From Acanthornis magna (lineage: Eukaryota > Chordata > Aves > Passeriformes > Acanthizidae): a stretch of DNA of 64,000 bases. A program made the position numbers and the translations under genes. The stretch lies in contig JAWUZG010000016.1 in the NCBI GenBank assembly GCA_036785705.1, forward strand, positions 4,278,001 through 4,342,000, written 5' to 3'. Within the stretch, counting starts at the first letter, position 1. The number at the start of each line of letters is the position of its first letter. Shown here in pieces: positions 1-11,769 of this stretch. The notes under the pieces were generated by a model. It did no database searches, had not been told where the DNA came from, and saw only the letters and a list, made by a program, of their open reading frames with translations.

Positions 1-40
1 GGCTGACGGCACGGCCGGCGGGGCGGTCAGCAGCCGAGTG
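1..40. other. GC-rich left edge, possible CpG-island fringe
   Basis: The first 40 bases are very G+C-rich with several CpG dinucleotides. Ordinary AT-rich sequence follows at once. In other vertebrates YY1 lies head-to-head with DEGS2 on this side, so this could be the fringe of the YY1 promoter island. No YY1 coding sequence is visible, so that identity is only inference from synteny. Confidence 0.25.
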
Positions 41-3000
41 CATGAACTCGCTTACCGAGAAGCAGCGTTTAAAATAAGTGGTGCATTGCAATTCAATCAC
101 TGCACAAAATTCCAGTACGTTAAGTGATCACCTCATTTAAACTGTCAAATGTAGGTATTTGCCTTAATTATTAACACACCTCTCCGTCCCTGAACTCCGT
201 TGCTCCCCAGAACCCTTCCAACAACAACACAACAGTTCGTGCCTTGCAAATGCAGGAGCACCTCGCTCCAGTCACACTCCACTTCCTTCCCCTTCTGCCA
301 ACTGCTGCAGGACATCCCTTCCTTACCCCGTCAAAGAACTGCCGTGTGCAGAGGTGCCAAGCAAAAAGTAGCACTCGTGAATGTATTGCACTTATTTGGT
401 TATTAGCCTTGTTAGGGGTCAGGCCTATGTGCATATAAATCAGGAGCAGAATTTGCAAAGAAACAGCTGCTTGTCTTGATACGAACAAGCAGATGCAAGA
501 GTTGTAAGTAGGAGATGCAGAGCCATGGACTGAGTAATTGTAAAATGCTCTCTACAGGTAGTGAAAAGTCCTTCAAAAAGACTGCATGTTACCTTCAGGC
601 AGAGGTTAATGTGCTGGTGGCTTTACAAGTATGGACATCTTAAAGAAAGGAAATACTGAGTTACACAAAATAGTACGACTGAAGGTGAGGATTTTTAAAC
701 AAGTCTCACAGGCCTTCTGTACTCAGGACAAGATCATCTCATCTTCCTCATCCCTCCTGGCTTTTTTCAACTGTTAACATCATCTTTCCTTGCCTTTTTA
801 TGTTAATTACAAGTGCAGATTTGCCTTATAAGTATTTCCAAGGCTGCTGTAAGTATATATTCCATTTTAACCTTTACTTCTGACTCCACCATTGCTTTGT
901 TTACTCATATCCCAAATTGCCATGATATAAAAACTGGTAAAAGGTTCCTGCTAGTAAATACTTTCTTCTACCTCAGCATCAAGTGTTCTCCAAATTAGTC
1001 TAGTCCAAGTCTCAAGACACCAATACTGAGCTTTGCCCTAACGATGAGATTAGGAAATACTTTCCTATTAACTATTAGAAATAGCAGCAAATTTACTTGC
1101 GGAGATCTGGGATTTCCTTCACTCCAGTCATACTCAGCACTCCCGTTTTAACAAACTACAAGATGTAGTTTATCATGGCAAAATTCTCACAAACTGAAAG
1201 GCTGTTTTTAGATCCTGTAAAGAGATTTCCAGAACTCTACATATAAGTTCTGCCCCCCTGTTTATAGTTGGAAGGACACGTGTACCAGCGTGGGAAAAAT
1301 GGTAGCTTTTAAGAACATGATTTCAAAATTAGAATGATGTCTCCCTAGTTCCTCCATAAAAATTATGAGTAATAATAAAAATGGTGAGTCATTATGGAGT
1401 GGTGTTTTTTTTGTTTGTTCTTTTTAGGAAAAATACACAGCTCAGTTATACTTTGTATTCTAAGCTTGTATAGAGAAAATATTAATGTCACCTACATGTT
1501 AGACATGCACTCAGTCCTGCTCTTGAATTTCCATCAGAGCTGACATTGCCATCAGAGCAAGTGGGACTGGGCCCTGAGTGGGTTATTTTGGGTGAAGCAG
1601 GTTTTTTGGTGTTAGTGTAAATGAGCTTTGTCAAATACAAGAACAAAGTCACAAGTCTCTCTTGTTTATAGAGATAAAATTTTTGGTTCAGGTCAATGAT
1701 AGTAGTTTAATAATCTTGCACAACCGTGTTTCATTTTTGTGGTTTTCTTTTTTTACTGCAAGCAATTATATAATTCCACACAGAAGAGGCACTTCTAAGT
1801 TTGCAAGTATCACAACCACCTGATTTTGACTTGTATTTTCTGGTCTTTCCCATACTTTGGCTTAAAGCCAGTGTTCTAAGATTTTGCTGCAACATTAATA
1901 TTTCATTATTTTTCAGTGAAACATGTTTTGTGAGCCAAATATTCTGCACCAGCCTTATGTTTTCTCCATTATAGTTCTCCTTATCCAGAATGAGATGATC
2001 TGTTCAACATAATTTTCCATTAACAGTGTGACAAGAAAAAAATACAGCAACAAGAAAGAAATAAAGACATGAAAGCTGCCCAGTGAAAAGGTGTTTAAAA
2101 GAAAACTTTGTCCCCTGTCCAAATAGCAGCTGAATTTATCCCCTTAATAATCTCTTATCTTCCTGCCCTCTGCACGCCATTTTGCTCCCCATGCTCAGAA
2201 CTCCAGTTTGTTTCCTAGACACATTTAAAAAGCGAGGGGGAAAAAGGTTGAATTAAAAAATGTAAAATTGTCCATTGGAAAGAAAAGTTATTTTTAAGTA
2301 TCCATAACAAGTGTTTAGGAATATATATTCTTTATGAGCTCTAGATGCCTCAGATTTACCTGTTTTATTGGGTTTTTTTTCCTTCCCTGGTTCCTTCCTT
2401 AAACTTTGCTGCAGGAAATTGTAGTCCACCATCAGTCTGCTGAAACCACGTTTTAACTTTTCAGATGCACACACCCACCAGCATTGTTTTATCTCCACTC
2501 TCTTGCCACTGCAAAATTCCTGGTAGTAGTTTCAGGTGCCAAGCACACCTGACTGGAAGAACAAAATGTCATGGGTTTTCTGCTGACAAACCCAGCTTCT
2601 ACTGTCCTCACAGCCTTCCTTTCTTTTGGATTGAACTGGCTCACACATCTGCTTTTCTTAGCACTAGAATGTGCAGGGAAAACCTCAGGATTCAAAGAGA
2701 TGGCAACTTCAAAGCCAGCACAAACAGTATAGTAGTTCTGTACAGAAGTCGTTTGGACGTGTTAGAAAGCTACAGGATACTGAGAACTCACCTCTTTTCA
2801 TTTTGGTGCAGTCTTGTAAAAAAGTAGTGCCATCCACATTTACCTGAGCCCCCAGTACAATTCAAAGGAAAAGGAAAGCGAGAGAAGACAGGAGAGGAAG
2901 GAAAAGATGAGATGTATGCTCTCAGAGACAGTTCTTACTCCTCTGAACTTCCTTCAGCTCTTAGTTTTCACATATACTTGGCATCGAGTGCTACAGAAGA

Positions 3001-3189
3001 TTGTATGTGCTAGGTTCTTGTTTCAGGGTGAAGAGGTACATCAGTGTACTAGTAGAAATTTCTGCAGACAGGTTACTGCCACCATGTGCATTGATGGCAT
3101 ACGAGGATAATTTGAAAAATCATGTTTTGTTTCAATTAGCCCCAAAGAATACTAAGCTGAATGAGAGACGTTGACCTTCTCAATTTCAC

Positions 3190-3462
3190 AGGATTACAGA
3201 AGAGCAGAGCTGAGATTGCAGGGATCTCTAGATCTGGTCTAGTCCAAGCCCCTGCTCAAAAGTGGGATCAAATAGAGAAAATTGTGTTCAGCCAGGCTTT
3301 GAGTATCTCCAATAATGGTGACTCCACAGACTCTCTGGGCAACTTGTTCCCATGCTTGGCTGAAAGAAGTTCTTAAGTTTAAGAAAAACTTTGTGTATTG
3401 CAATTTGTGCCTGTAGCCTCATGTCTTTTCACTGGGCACCACTAGAAGAGCATGGCTGCTTT
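3190..3462 (-). repeat. Truncated CR1 LINE fragment
   Basis: The + strand reads like the reverse complement of the CR1 3' region. It has the run 'gatctggtctagtccaagcc', then 'ctgctcaaaag', then 'actctctgggcaacttgttc', and ends near 'cactgggcaccacta'. The element therefore lies on the - strand. It is diverged and lacks the terminal short direct repeats, so it is an old, dead copy. Boundaries are approximate. Confidence 0.8.
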
Positions 3463-3666
3463 TTAAAAAAAAAAATTATTTGTAATTTTGTTTTGCAATT
3501 CCTGGAATGCTTAAAGCATTTGTTAAATGCAGACTACCTGCAGAGAAATCAGCAGTGCTGCTCGTAGCACAAGAAGATATAGGGTGCTTGAGGCATTGCA
3601 GCACCCTGGTTTAGGAGAACTCTTACAACCCATCTCTCAGATATGCTCCATCTAAGTTATCTCCAT

Positions 3667-3674
<8 letters not shown>

Positions 3675-3719
<45 letters not shown>

Positions 3720-3758
3720 ACACACACATATATATATGTATTGCACTCTATATATATT
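3675..3758. repeat. (TA)n microsatellite with short (CA)n core
   Basis: An alternating TA run of about 41 bp at 3675-3715 is followed by a short CACACACA block and further TATATA segments to about 3758. It is probably length-polymorphic. Tyr/Ile-rich reading frames over it are artefacts of the repeat. Confidence 0.9.
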
Positions 3759-6700
3759 ATCAGCAGATAATGATCAGTACTCAACATCATTAGCCACTCA
3801 ATCAATATTGTGCTTTTACTCTTGTGCATTTTTTTTTCTTGTGGTGAGCTAGTAGTTCACAGCTTCCAGGAACTATAGTTGTCACTGCTATACTAGTCCA
3901 ACTCTGTATAAAGTATCTGGCTGTGTGATATTTATATAAGGAGCTGTTTCTTGTTTCGTACTACAGAACTAATTGTCCTGACCCTTATCTCAGCTCCATC
4001 TAGCCCAAACTAGGTAGCTGTTCTTTTGAAAAGAATTGCTTGGCAAATACAAAAGTCTGCTGTATTTTAAGAGAAGAAAGGTCACACAAAACAAGTTAAT
4101 CTTTCACAAATTACGAGTGAATTAACAAAATGATCAATGCTTGTTTTCTAAATCTTGGGGTGATTTTTTGGGTTTTTTTTTGTTTTAGTCTTATTCCTGC
4201 CCTCTTCATTTTACACCAAAATGAAGGGAAGACGTTTGAAGTGTGAAACTTGTGAAACAAGTGAGCTTTTCACAGCCAGCATTTACAGCCTTCTCTCTTG
4301 CCTCTAGCAGAGTCAACACACCCTTTTCCTGATTTGTTTCACCCAGCCTTTCAAATTCACTCGTTTGGAAATTCTGATATCCTATTTTTCTTTCTCTTTC
4401 TCACACAAACTATTTGTCTAGTGTTTAAGAAAAAAAGATTAGCCCTCCCCTTGTAAACCAACACTGATCACTAAACCGATAATACTTACATATCTAGTTA
4501 AATATGTGACATGGATAGCTTCTAAGATATTCTTGCTCTTGTGTACAGAAGAGCAGATAGCAAGTTACTTACTGGAAGAAAAGAAAATCAGTAGTTGATA
4601 ATAAAGAGTTCTCTTGTTAACACCTGTTAAAGACTTACCTAGGACTAATGAATATGTTCTGCCAATTCAAGATATCAGGTTTTCCTTGTTATCTTAATCT
4701 AGAATGTCCTACTAATCAATTAAAACAGGAGAGATCTTGAAGAGGAAAAAAAAACCAACAAAAAACAATCTAACTCGGGAAGAAATTTAAACTGGGATTT
4801 ACAGTGCCATTAAAGTAATTCACTAAGTGAAATGTTAATTAGCTATGCCATCTTTCCCGGAGTCCCTGTCCTAGCTCTTTTCAGCTCTACAGGAAATGCG
4901 GTTTTAACTTTACCTTTATAGTCCTTCATAATTTAGCCTCCTCCATAATTTAGCTTCCTCATCTCCAGCTGATCTAATGTAACTACCACCATGCCGGGCT
5001 TTATGGCCCACTAGATTCTGCTACAAATGTCGTTGTCCTCTCTCATCAGATTGCTAATTAAACATGAGGGAAATCCCTTATCCCAGTTTGTATATGGACT
5101 CCTACAAAACACATTTAAAGCTTCATTATGAGCGTAAGGTTCTGCTTGCTGACCATGACTAGGAAGAAGCAATGAACTCTGCATATACCTCTTTTCTGTT
5201 TCATTTTCTGATACTTTTAATAATTTTTTTTTTCTTTATCACATCCTACTGCAGGTTCCTCTCAATAGCAAAGCAAGCATCTAACAAAGCTACACCAATT
5301 AATTTACTGAGATTTATAGTGCTCTCCTCCATTTGTCATCTGCTTGTGCTTTTGAGACTGAGCACAGTGAGAAGGGATTTTCTCTCATCAGTCATCTTGC
5401 AGAGTGATGGAGAGAGGGTTTGGTATGCCACCACTGCAAACTAATTTCTAAGTTATGGTCATTAATCACCCCAGTTTCATTAAACAGGTTTTTGTTGTAA
5501 GGGCAAGATCATATAATTATTTTTTCTTACTTTATGAAAGGATATGTGAATCAGTGGGACTAATCCTCTCTCCAGTAAAGTTTAGCCCTTTAATTATGGA
5601 TGGAAAATACAAAAAAATATTATTGAGTTTTAAAGCTGATGATCATAAATGAAGGTTTTGTCCTCCATTCCTGATTTCATGGCTGAGGGTATGAAACTAC
5701 CCTTCAAAAAATCCTCAGTCTTCACAAAGGAGTCATATTATACCAACATAGGATGTGTGTGGACATATGAATAGTCCGTATCTTGCAAATTGTAGACAAC
5801 ACAAAAAGCAGAAATTTCTGGGGAAATAAAACCTATTAGTTGAGCCAGCATGGTGCGATTTCACACCTGCCAGCACAGGCAATGTGTGTGAATGCGTGTC
5901 CTAACTGCTCACACTGCTCCCTGGGGTTAGGGAGCAAATCTGCAGCTCCTATTCATGCTGATTGTCCTGCAAATCGCTGGGCTTCTTATCCCTCCTCCCG
6001 GACAGGCATTCCCTTGGGTTACAGACCTGGTGCCAGGGAAAGTACTCAGCTCTTGGCTTCTATTGAAGTCACCAGAGAGATCCCAGTAACACTAAGGAAG
6101 ATGTGGTCCAAGAGTTAATATTACATTTTAAACGACAAATAGATTGAAATTAATAAGGCTAAATAAATAAAATATATAAGATGTATACATTGCTGCAGTC
6201 TCAAGGAAAGCCCAAGGGCAGGTATTTTTTTTATTAAACCAACTCAGCTGGGTTTCCATGAGGAAATAGATATTGTGACTCGACTGACAGTTTGCTAAAC
6301 TATGAGCAAAACCTTATACTCCTTAGGCATAGGCAAAGCTGATAAATGCTTTTTCTACTGTGCTTATATTAGAAGGATTTGTAACTCATCGGAAGAAAGA
6401 TTGTAATTCTACTTTGTGATTTTATAGTCAAACCCTAGTCCAATTTGGAGGGTCTATATATGCTGCTACAATATAGATACAAACTAAAGATATTTCTCAA
6501 AAATAAAAATAGACTGTATGACATAATCTTTGGGATTTGGTACAGTTTGTTATCAAAGTTGTTCTTCAGCTGTTCCCTGCAGAGGCGTTCTTCCTATGCA
6601 TCCACACATACACACACACAGAGCGAGACATTTTCAAGTGGCTTTTTTTCCTCTACTCAAAGTTTAGTCTCTGACTTCAAGAGGCTGAACAAAGTACCCC

Positions 6701-7559
6701 TCTTAACCCCGTGTCACTCCTATTGTCAGAAGTGAACTCAGCAGCACTGAAATGGAAGGTTTTAAGTGCATCAGGTTGAAACATGAGTATCGGGAAATAC
6801 GTCTGGAAAAGCAGATCTGCGAGGGTGAGCTGCAGTCCAGAGAGCACTGCCAGACAGACCAGTGATGTGCAGTACCGTGGGCTTTCAGAGCAGAGTGGCA
6901 TCAATGCCTGGAGGGGAAGAAGAGAAATTCCAGTTTTATCTGGTGCTTTTCTTCAGAGGACCCACTTTCACTCATAATTCTGACAACTTGTCCACAGTGA
7001 ACCCCTTAGGTTCTCATATTTGGATAGGAGATTACAAACGTTGTTGCTGCTTTATGGGTTTAAAAGTTTTGCTGTGGAGTAGAAGTCTAGCTCCCCCACT
7101 CCCCTCAGGAGTTTGTACGAGGATGCTGGTGAAGCTTCCTGAAATGCCGAGATTGCAGGGACTGTAGCATAAGCTATCCATGGGAGAAGTACTTACTGTG
7201 TGTAACAGAAAATATGTCTTGTGAGAGAAAGCAATTGCAAATCCTCTGAACATAAACCACTCCGTGGTATAAATTACCTTGTAGAAAGATTGTAATTCTT
7301 TGGAAAAACTAAGAAATGTATCAGGAGGGGAAAAAAAATATTTACGTAGAAGTGGAAATTGTTTCCATGTGAATTCTGCAGGAGCAGTCTGTCTACATTA
7401 TGTACTGGATCACAGTGGTGTCGTTAGTTACAGCAGCCGCGCATTTGTTAAGCTCCAGACAAAACATTTTAAAATTCCTTAAGGACGTATTTCTAAAGGA
7501 AGCGGGAACACTCGAGCGCTACCAAACCAAACCCGTCGCTCCTGCAAAGTGAGCCCTTC

Positions 7560-8060
7560 CTCAGGCATCCTTCCGCTGATCGCCGTCGCACTGGGGGGGC
7601 CGCCGGTCGGTTTTTGGGATGGAAGGAAGCGCGTGGCTCGGAGGCACAGCGGGCGCGGACCCTGCCCGCGGTGCCGGCGCGGCGGCGGCAGGGGGCGGCC
7701 GAGGCCGTGCCGGGGCACCGGGGCGATCCCGGCTCCGCTGCCCGCCCCGAGCGGGCCCCGTGCGGGACGGGAAGGGCCAGCCCGAGCCCTGAGCAGTGCC
7801 GTGCCGTGGAGCCCCTCGGCCCAGCACCGGCACGGCGAGGGGCCCGTGTGCTGCTGCGGCCCGTGCCGCCTCTCCCGTGCGCTTCCCGCTGCTCCTGCCC
7901 ACGAGGGGAGCATTGCCCGCGCTGGAGCTCTCCGCAGGGCTGGCTGCGGGAGGCGAGGGTGATGCGGCCCCGCACAGGTCCGTAGGCAGGGGAGGAGCGG
8001 TGAGCCTGGGCAGCAGTGAGCCCGGGCAGCACTGGGCCCATCTCCTGGGGAGCTGTTTGC
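7560..8060. promoter_or_regulatory. Orphan CpG island
   Basis: About 500 bp of high G+C with dense CpG lies in an AT-rich region, with GGGCGG-type and GGCGGCGGC motifs around 7670-7700. Many long overlapping reading frames occur on both strands, as expected where stop codons are rare in GC-rich DNA. None resembles a known protein. It lies about 3.6 kb upstream of the DEGS2 promoter island. It may be a distal promoter, the start of a non-coding RNA, or an enhancer. The sequence cannot say which. Confidence 0.6.
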
Positions 8061-8239
8061 TTCTTGGAAGCTCACGTCTCATTTTGGCAGCTCTCAGGCA
8101 GGGACACCATGAGCCAACATCCACCGGGATTCGGCGAGTGCGAACGCGGCTGTGGTGAGCCGCCGGGCTGTTTGAAAGGCGGCTTGCGTGGAGTACAACC
8201 GAGTGTATCCAACAACTTAACGCTGTCAAAAGGAACATG

Positions 8240-9890
8240 CCGTTCCCCTCCTAAGGTTCTTTTGCACCCGCTCCTCAGCACCTTTGTTTGGTCAATTCAA
8301 CTCACAGCTCTGGCATAGAGCTAACCCAATGGAAAGAGAAATCCAGGATGACCCCGGGAAGAGTCAGCACAGGTGAGAGGAGAAAACAAAGGAAGGCTTA
8401 TCCGCAAATTGTTTCTCCTGAGTTTACTTCGGTGTGGGTGTGTGTTGATATGGCTCATCTATAAACTATGCTGCCTATGAAAATTTGACTTTGTTCAATA
8501 ACGTACGTCACGTTGTAAATGTTGGCACTAGTTACATCAAGTCAGAGATTGACACCCAATTCAAAACGACAGCAAAATCTTCTATAAACAAGCAAATATT
8601 ACAGCTATGTAATAGCTGTGGATGTGTGGAAGGGTGGACCAGGATGTCTTGCTTGCTTCAGAGATGTATATTGTAGGCCATGTCCTCAGTGGAGCAAAGA
8701 ATTTTTGTCTTTTTTACCCTGGGATGCTGGAGATCCGTATGCCGTGTACTTAAAATTATGTAAATGAGGTATTTTGATGGTACCTTGCACAGAGTCAGCA
8801 ACTGTTCTCTTCCTTCTGAGTGTTAGGAATTTCCCTCAGCTAGGCTTCCCAATAGTTCCCAGAAATCCTGAACAAGTATGGGAAATTAAATATGAAAGGG
8901 AGGCAACAGCTGAGAGAACCCGATCATGTGAAGCACATTTGAACTGCATGAAGTGTAGTGAGTGTGTGAATCTGTAGAGTTCACAGTCACTACAATATTA
9001 ATTAAAAGGGCTATTATTGCTGTGTGCCATTAACACCCCTCCCCCCTTTTCCTTTGTGAATGATTTTACTAGGATGCTGTAAAACTAGGGATACCAAATG
9101 GTCAGAACTGGGTAATACTTTTGCCAATTCTAGATGATCTAAAGCTGGTGTTTCTTGTTTGTCTGGCAGCCACAATTACTCTTGAATTAGTATTATTTGT
9201 TTGGCTTATTATAGAAATATAAAGAACTAAATTCTGTTCTCAAAACCAGATGCCAACTCACTGGAGACAGAAAAGTTTTCTGTTCTTCTTATGTGGTCAG
9301 GTTGAGTCTATAGTAATGAGCTACATGAAGGAGATGCTGTTTGCCTACAAAGGAGATACTTAAGTTTCCGTGTGTAACTTACCATATGCAATAGCACCAT
9401 CCTATTGGACAAGCTTTGGGGTGAAGTCATAGTTGTTTTCTTTGTAACTGCATGGACTGCCCCACTAATTTGCTTCTTTAGTCACCTTGAGCACACCTGA
9501 GCAGGAAGTGACAAAAGGGTGTCATCACATTGTGTCTTTGACAGTACCAGTGGAGAAGCCAACACAGCAAAACATTTGAGCCCATTAAAGGTTTCAGCTG
9601 AGATATCAATGCAGCTGCTACGTGAACAATCAATTTCTTCTAGAAACATGTAATAACCTTAACTTGGATTAACAGTCCATTATCTGGGTTGGACTCTGCA
9701 ACTTCATGGGAGAGCACCAACCTTATGCTGGAGCAATGGTGAAGAAACCATCGTACTTACAGAGAGCTGACCTGTAACAGCTAAGGGGTTTAAACTCCTG
9801 CTCCTGCTGGGGGTAAAATGGTTTCCCTTTACACCATAGTCCTTCCATTCAGCCTGCTTTGGACCTTTAATCATTCAAGGGTTTACATTT
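8240..9890. other. Intergenic, nothing recognised
   Basis: AT-rich sequence with only short chance reading frames. I see no repeat, RNA gene or exon-like structure that I can support. Confidence 0.5.
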
Positions 9891-9892
9891 TA

Positions 9893-10345
9893 AGCTAGTA
9901 GAGACCATCCAAAGGAGGGCAACGAAGATGGAGAAGGACCTTGAGGGGAACTGAGGTCACTTGGTCTGTTCAGCCTGGAGGAGACTGAGGGGTGACCTCA
10001 TTGCAGTTACAACTTCCTCATGAGGGGAAGAGGAGGGGCAGGCACTGATCTCTTCTCTGTGGTGACCAGGGACAGAACCCAAGGGAGCGGCCTGAAGTTG
10101 TGTCAGGGGACATTTAGCCTGGATATTAGAAAAAGGTTCTTCACCCAGAGGCTGGTTGGGCACTGGAACAGCTCCCCAGGGCAATGGTCACAGCCCCAAG
10201 CCTGACTGAGTTCAAGAAGTGTTTAGACAATGCTCTCAGGCACATGGTGTGACTCTTGGGGATGGTCGTGTGCAGGGTCAGGAGTTGGACTCAATGGTCC
10301 TTGTGAGTCCCTTCCAACTCAGCTGATTCTGTGATTCTGTGATTT
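9893..10345 (+). repeat. CR1 LINE 3' end, sense orientation
   Basis: The + strand reads in CR1 sense orientation: 'ccatccaaaggagggcaacg', then 'gttcagcctggaggagactg', then 'cagaggctggttgggcactg', then 'ggtccttgtgagtcccttcc'. It ends in tandem 'attctgtg' units at about 10,327-10,344, the short direct repeats that mark the CR1 3' terminus. It is 5'-truncated, as most CR1 copies are. This is the best evidence in the window for a bird genome. Confidence 0.92.
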
Positions 10346-11240
10346 AGATGAGGAAAAAAGCCCCACCATCAAAAAAGCATCCTAAAGCGTTCTAGCAGTC
10401 AAGCGTCATGGTTTTGGGTTTGTGGGTTGTTTCATTGTTGGTGTTTTAAAACCCATACAGTTTCATGTAGCTGTGCTACCAAGAGATCTTATATAGTTCC
10501 AATAGACTAATATGAGAGGTGGTAGTGTTGGCAGTATTTTTAGGCAAAAAATATTGCTGAAAATTATTTCCATTTCATATTTTCAAGGCTGTTTTTTTGT
10601 CCCTTTTAACTTCCAGCTGTAATAGACATTTTTAAGGGTAGGACGGAATGGAGGGTGCTAGAGACATTCATATTGAAACAGAATGAAACAAAATTGGAGC
10701 TGATCCACGTGTGATGTTGTTGTTGGAAGGACTAATGATAGGGATAGGGACAGTGAGTGAAGATGGACAGCAGGTCAGGTATGGACTTGCAAAAGAGCAT
10801 AGTGGGAACCAGGGCAGCACTTTAATTTTGGGTTGTGTGTGTAGAAACATCACTGTGTAACATGTAACTCTGAATCAGAGAGGCTAGAGAGGTACATAAG
10901 GTTACCTTCGTTTTAAGGTTAGCAAGTCCTTTGCCTGGTTTTGTTACCAAGGTAGCAGTGTGATTTCCTGCTGCTCCAGCGGGGACAGGACCTGGGAAAT
11001 GGGCCGCAGACTACCAGGAGTGAAGTGTGACGCAGCCAAGGGCTGGATTCTACCGGGACAGCTCACGAGGATTGTCAGAGCGCCAAGGAAATGTGTGTCA
11101 GCCTTGGTCGCCTTTGTACTGTTCTAGGTCTTCCACCCCTGCGAGGAGCTCACACACCTGGGCTTTGCCCTAATCCACGGTTCTGCTTAGGGCTCTCTCT
11201 CAGGGTTTATGGTGTTTAGACCACCTTTGCTTTCCAAAAG
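10346..11240. other. Intergenic between CR1 and DEGS2 promoter island
   Basis: Ordinary mixed-composition DNA. The reading frames are short and unrecognised. Confidence 0.5.
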
Positions 11241-11600
11241 CTGTGTCTGGAATTGCTCGGGGTCCTGCAGCGCTGGAGCTCCCCTTGTGCTCTGGAGCCG
11301 TCCCAGGCTGCGATGGATGTAGTGGCTGTGCCGAGCCCCGGAGCTGGCAGCAGCACGATGGGGAACCTGCTGCCCTTCAAACACGCCCACCCCACACACC
11401 TCTCCTGCCCGTCTTCGAGGTCCCCGCAGCTCGGCGAGCCCCGGCCGCCCGTCCGCTGTCCCCAAAGTCAGCCCCGAGGCACCAAATTCCCGCCGGACTC
11501 CCCTTGACACCCCGGAGGGGCTCTGCAGCTCTCCGGCTCCTGCACACCCCAGCGAAGCCGCGGACCCGCCCCGGTGCCCGCCTGCGGTGAGCAGCGACCG

Positions 11601-11687
11601 CGGGGCGGGGGCGGGCGGAGGAGCCGCCCCTCCGCGGGCGCGGAGCTATAAGGGCAGCGCGGCGCGGCGCGGGGCGCAGCGGGAGCC
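11601..11687 (+). promoter_or_regulatory. DEGS2: DEGS2 core promoter: GC boxes and TATA-like box
   Basis: Sp1-type GC boxes (GGGGCGGGG at about 11,602-11,610, and an inverted GCCGCCCC at about 11,623-11,630) precede a TATA-like TATAAG at 11,647-11,652. Initiation about 30 bp downstream would fall near 11,675-11,680. That leaves a very short 5' UTR before the ATG at 11,688. The start could also lie further upstream in the island. The ATG context (G at -3, G at +4) is good. Confidence 0.55.
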
Positions 11688-11769
11688 ATGGGGAACCGTG
11701 TCACCCGCGATGACTTCGAGTGGGTCTACACGGAGCAGCCCCACACGCAGCGCAGGAAGGAGATCCTGG
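11688..11769 (+). CDS. DEGS2: DEGS2 exon 1 (coding part)
   Basis: Encodes residues 1-27 plus the first base of codon 28. It runs from the ATG in a good Kozak context to CTG G, followed by the donor GTACGA. The phase 1 end joins exon 2 (CA AAG TAT) to make Ala-28, which matches the conserved EILAKYP of the family. Confidence 0.95.

Larger units (their letters stand above)
41..7560. other. Intergenic flank upstream of DEGS2
   Basis: This AT-rich stretch has no recognisable gene. The reading frames here are short (up to about 120 codons), lack known domains and are interrupted in ways expected by chance. Two repeats listed separately stand out: a CR1 fragment at about 3190-3462 and a TA microsatellite at about 3675-3758. 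I looked for YY1 zinc-finger or acidic/histidine-rich coding sequence on the - strand and saw none. Confidence 0.6.

Noticed and set aside
3623..3852. Tyr/Ile-rich frames over the TA repeat
   Set aside because: Direct translation of a TA microsatellite, not a gene.
1..7500. YY1 coding sequence
   Set aside because: YY1 is the expected neighbour, but no zinc-finger, His-run or acidic-run frame is present on the - strand. It must lie left of the window.
7479..8238. Several 100-225 codon frames on both strands, Arg/Pro/Ala-rich
   Set aside because: They overlap in many frames inside a CpG island, where stops are rare, and encode low-complexity Arg/Pro/Ala sequence. They are composition artefacts.
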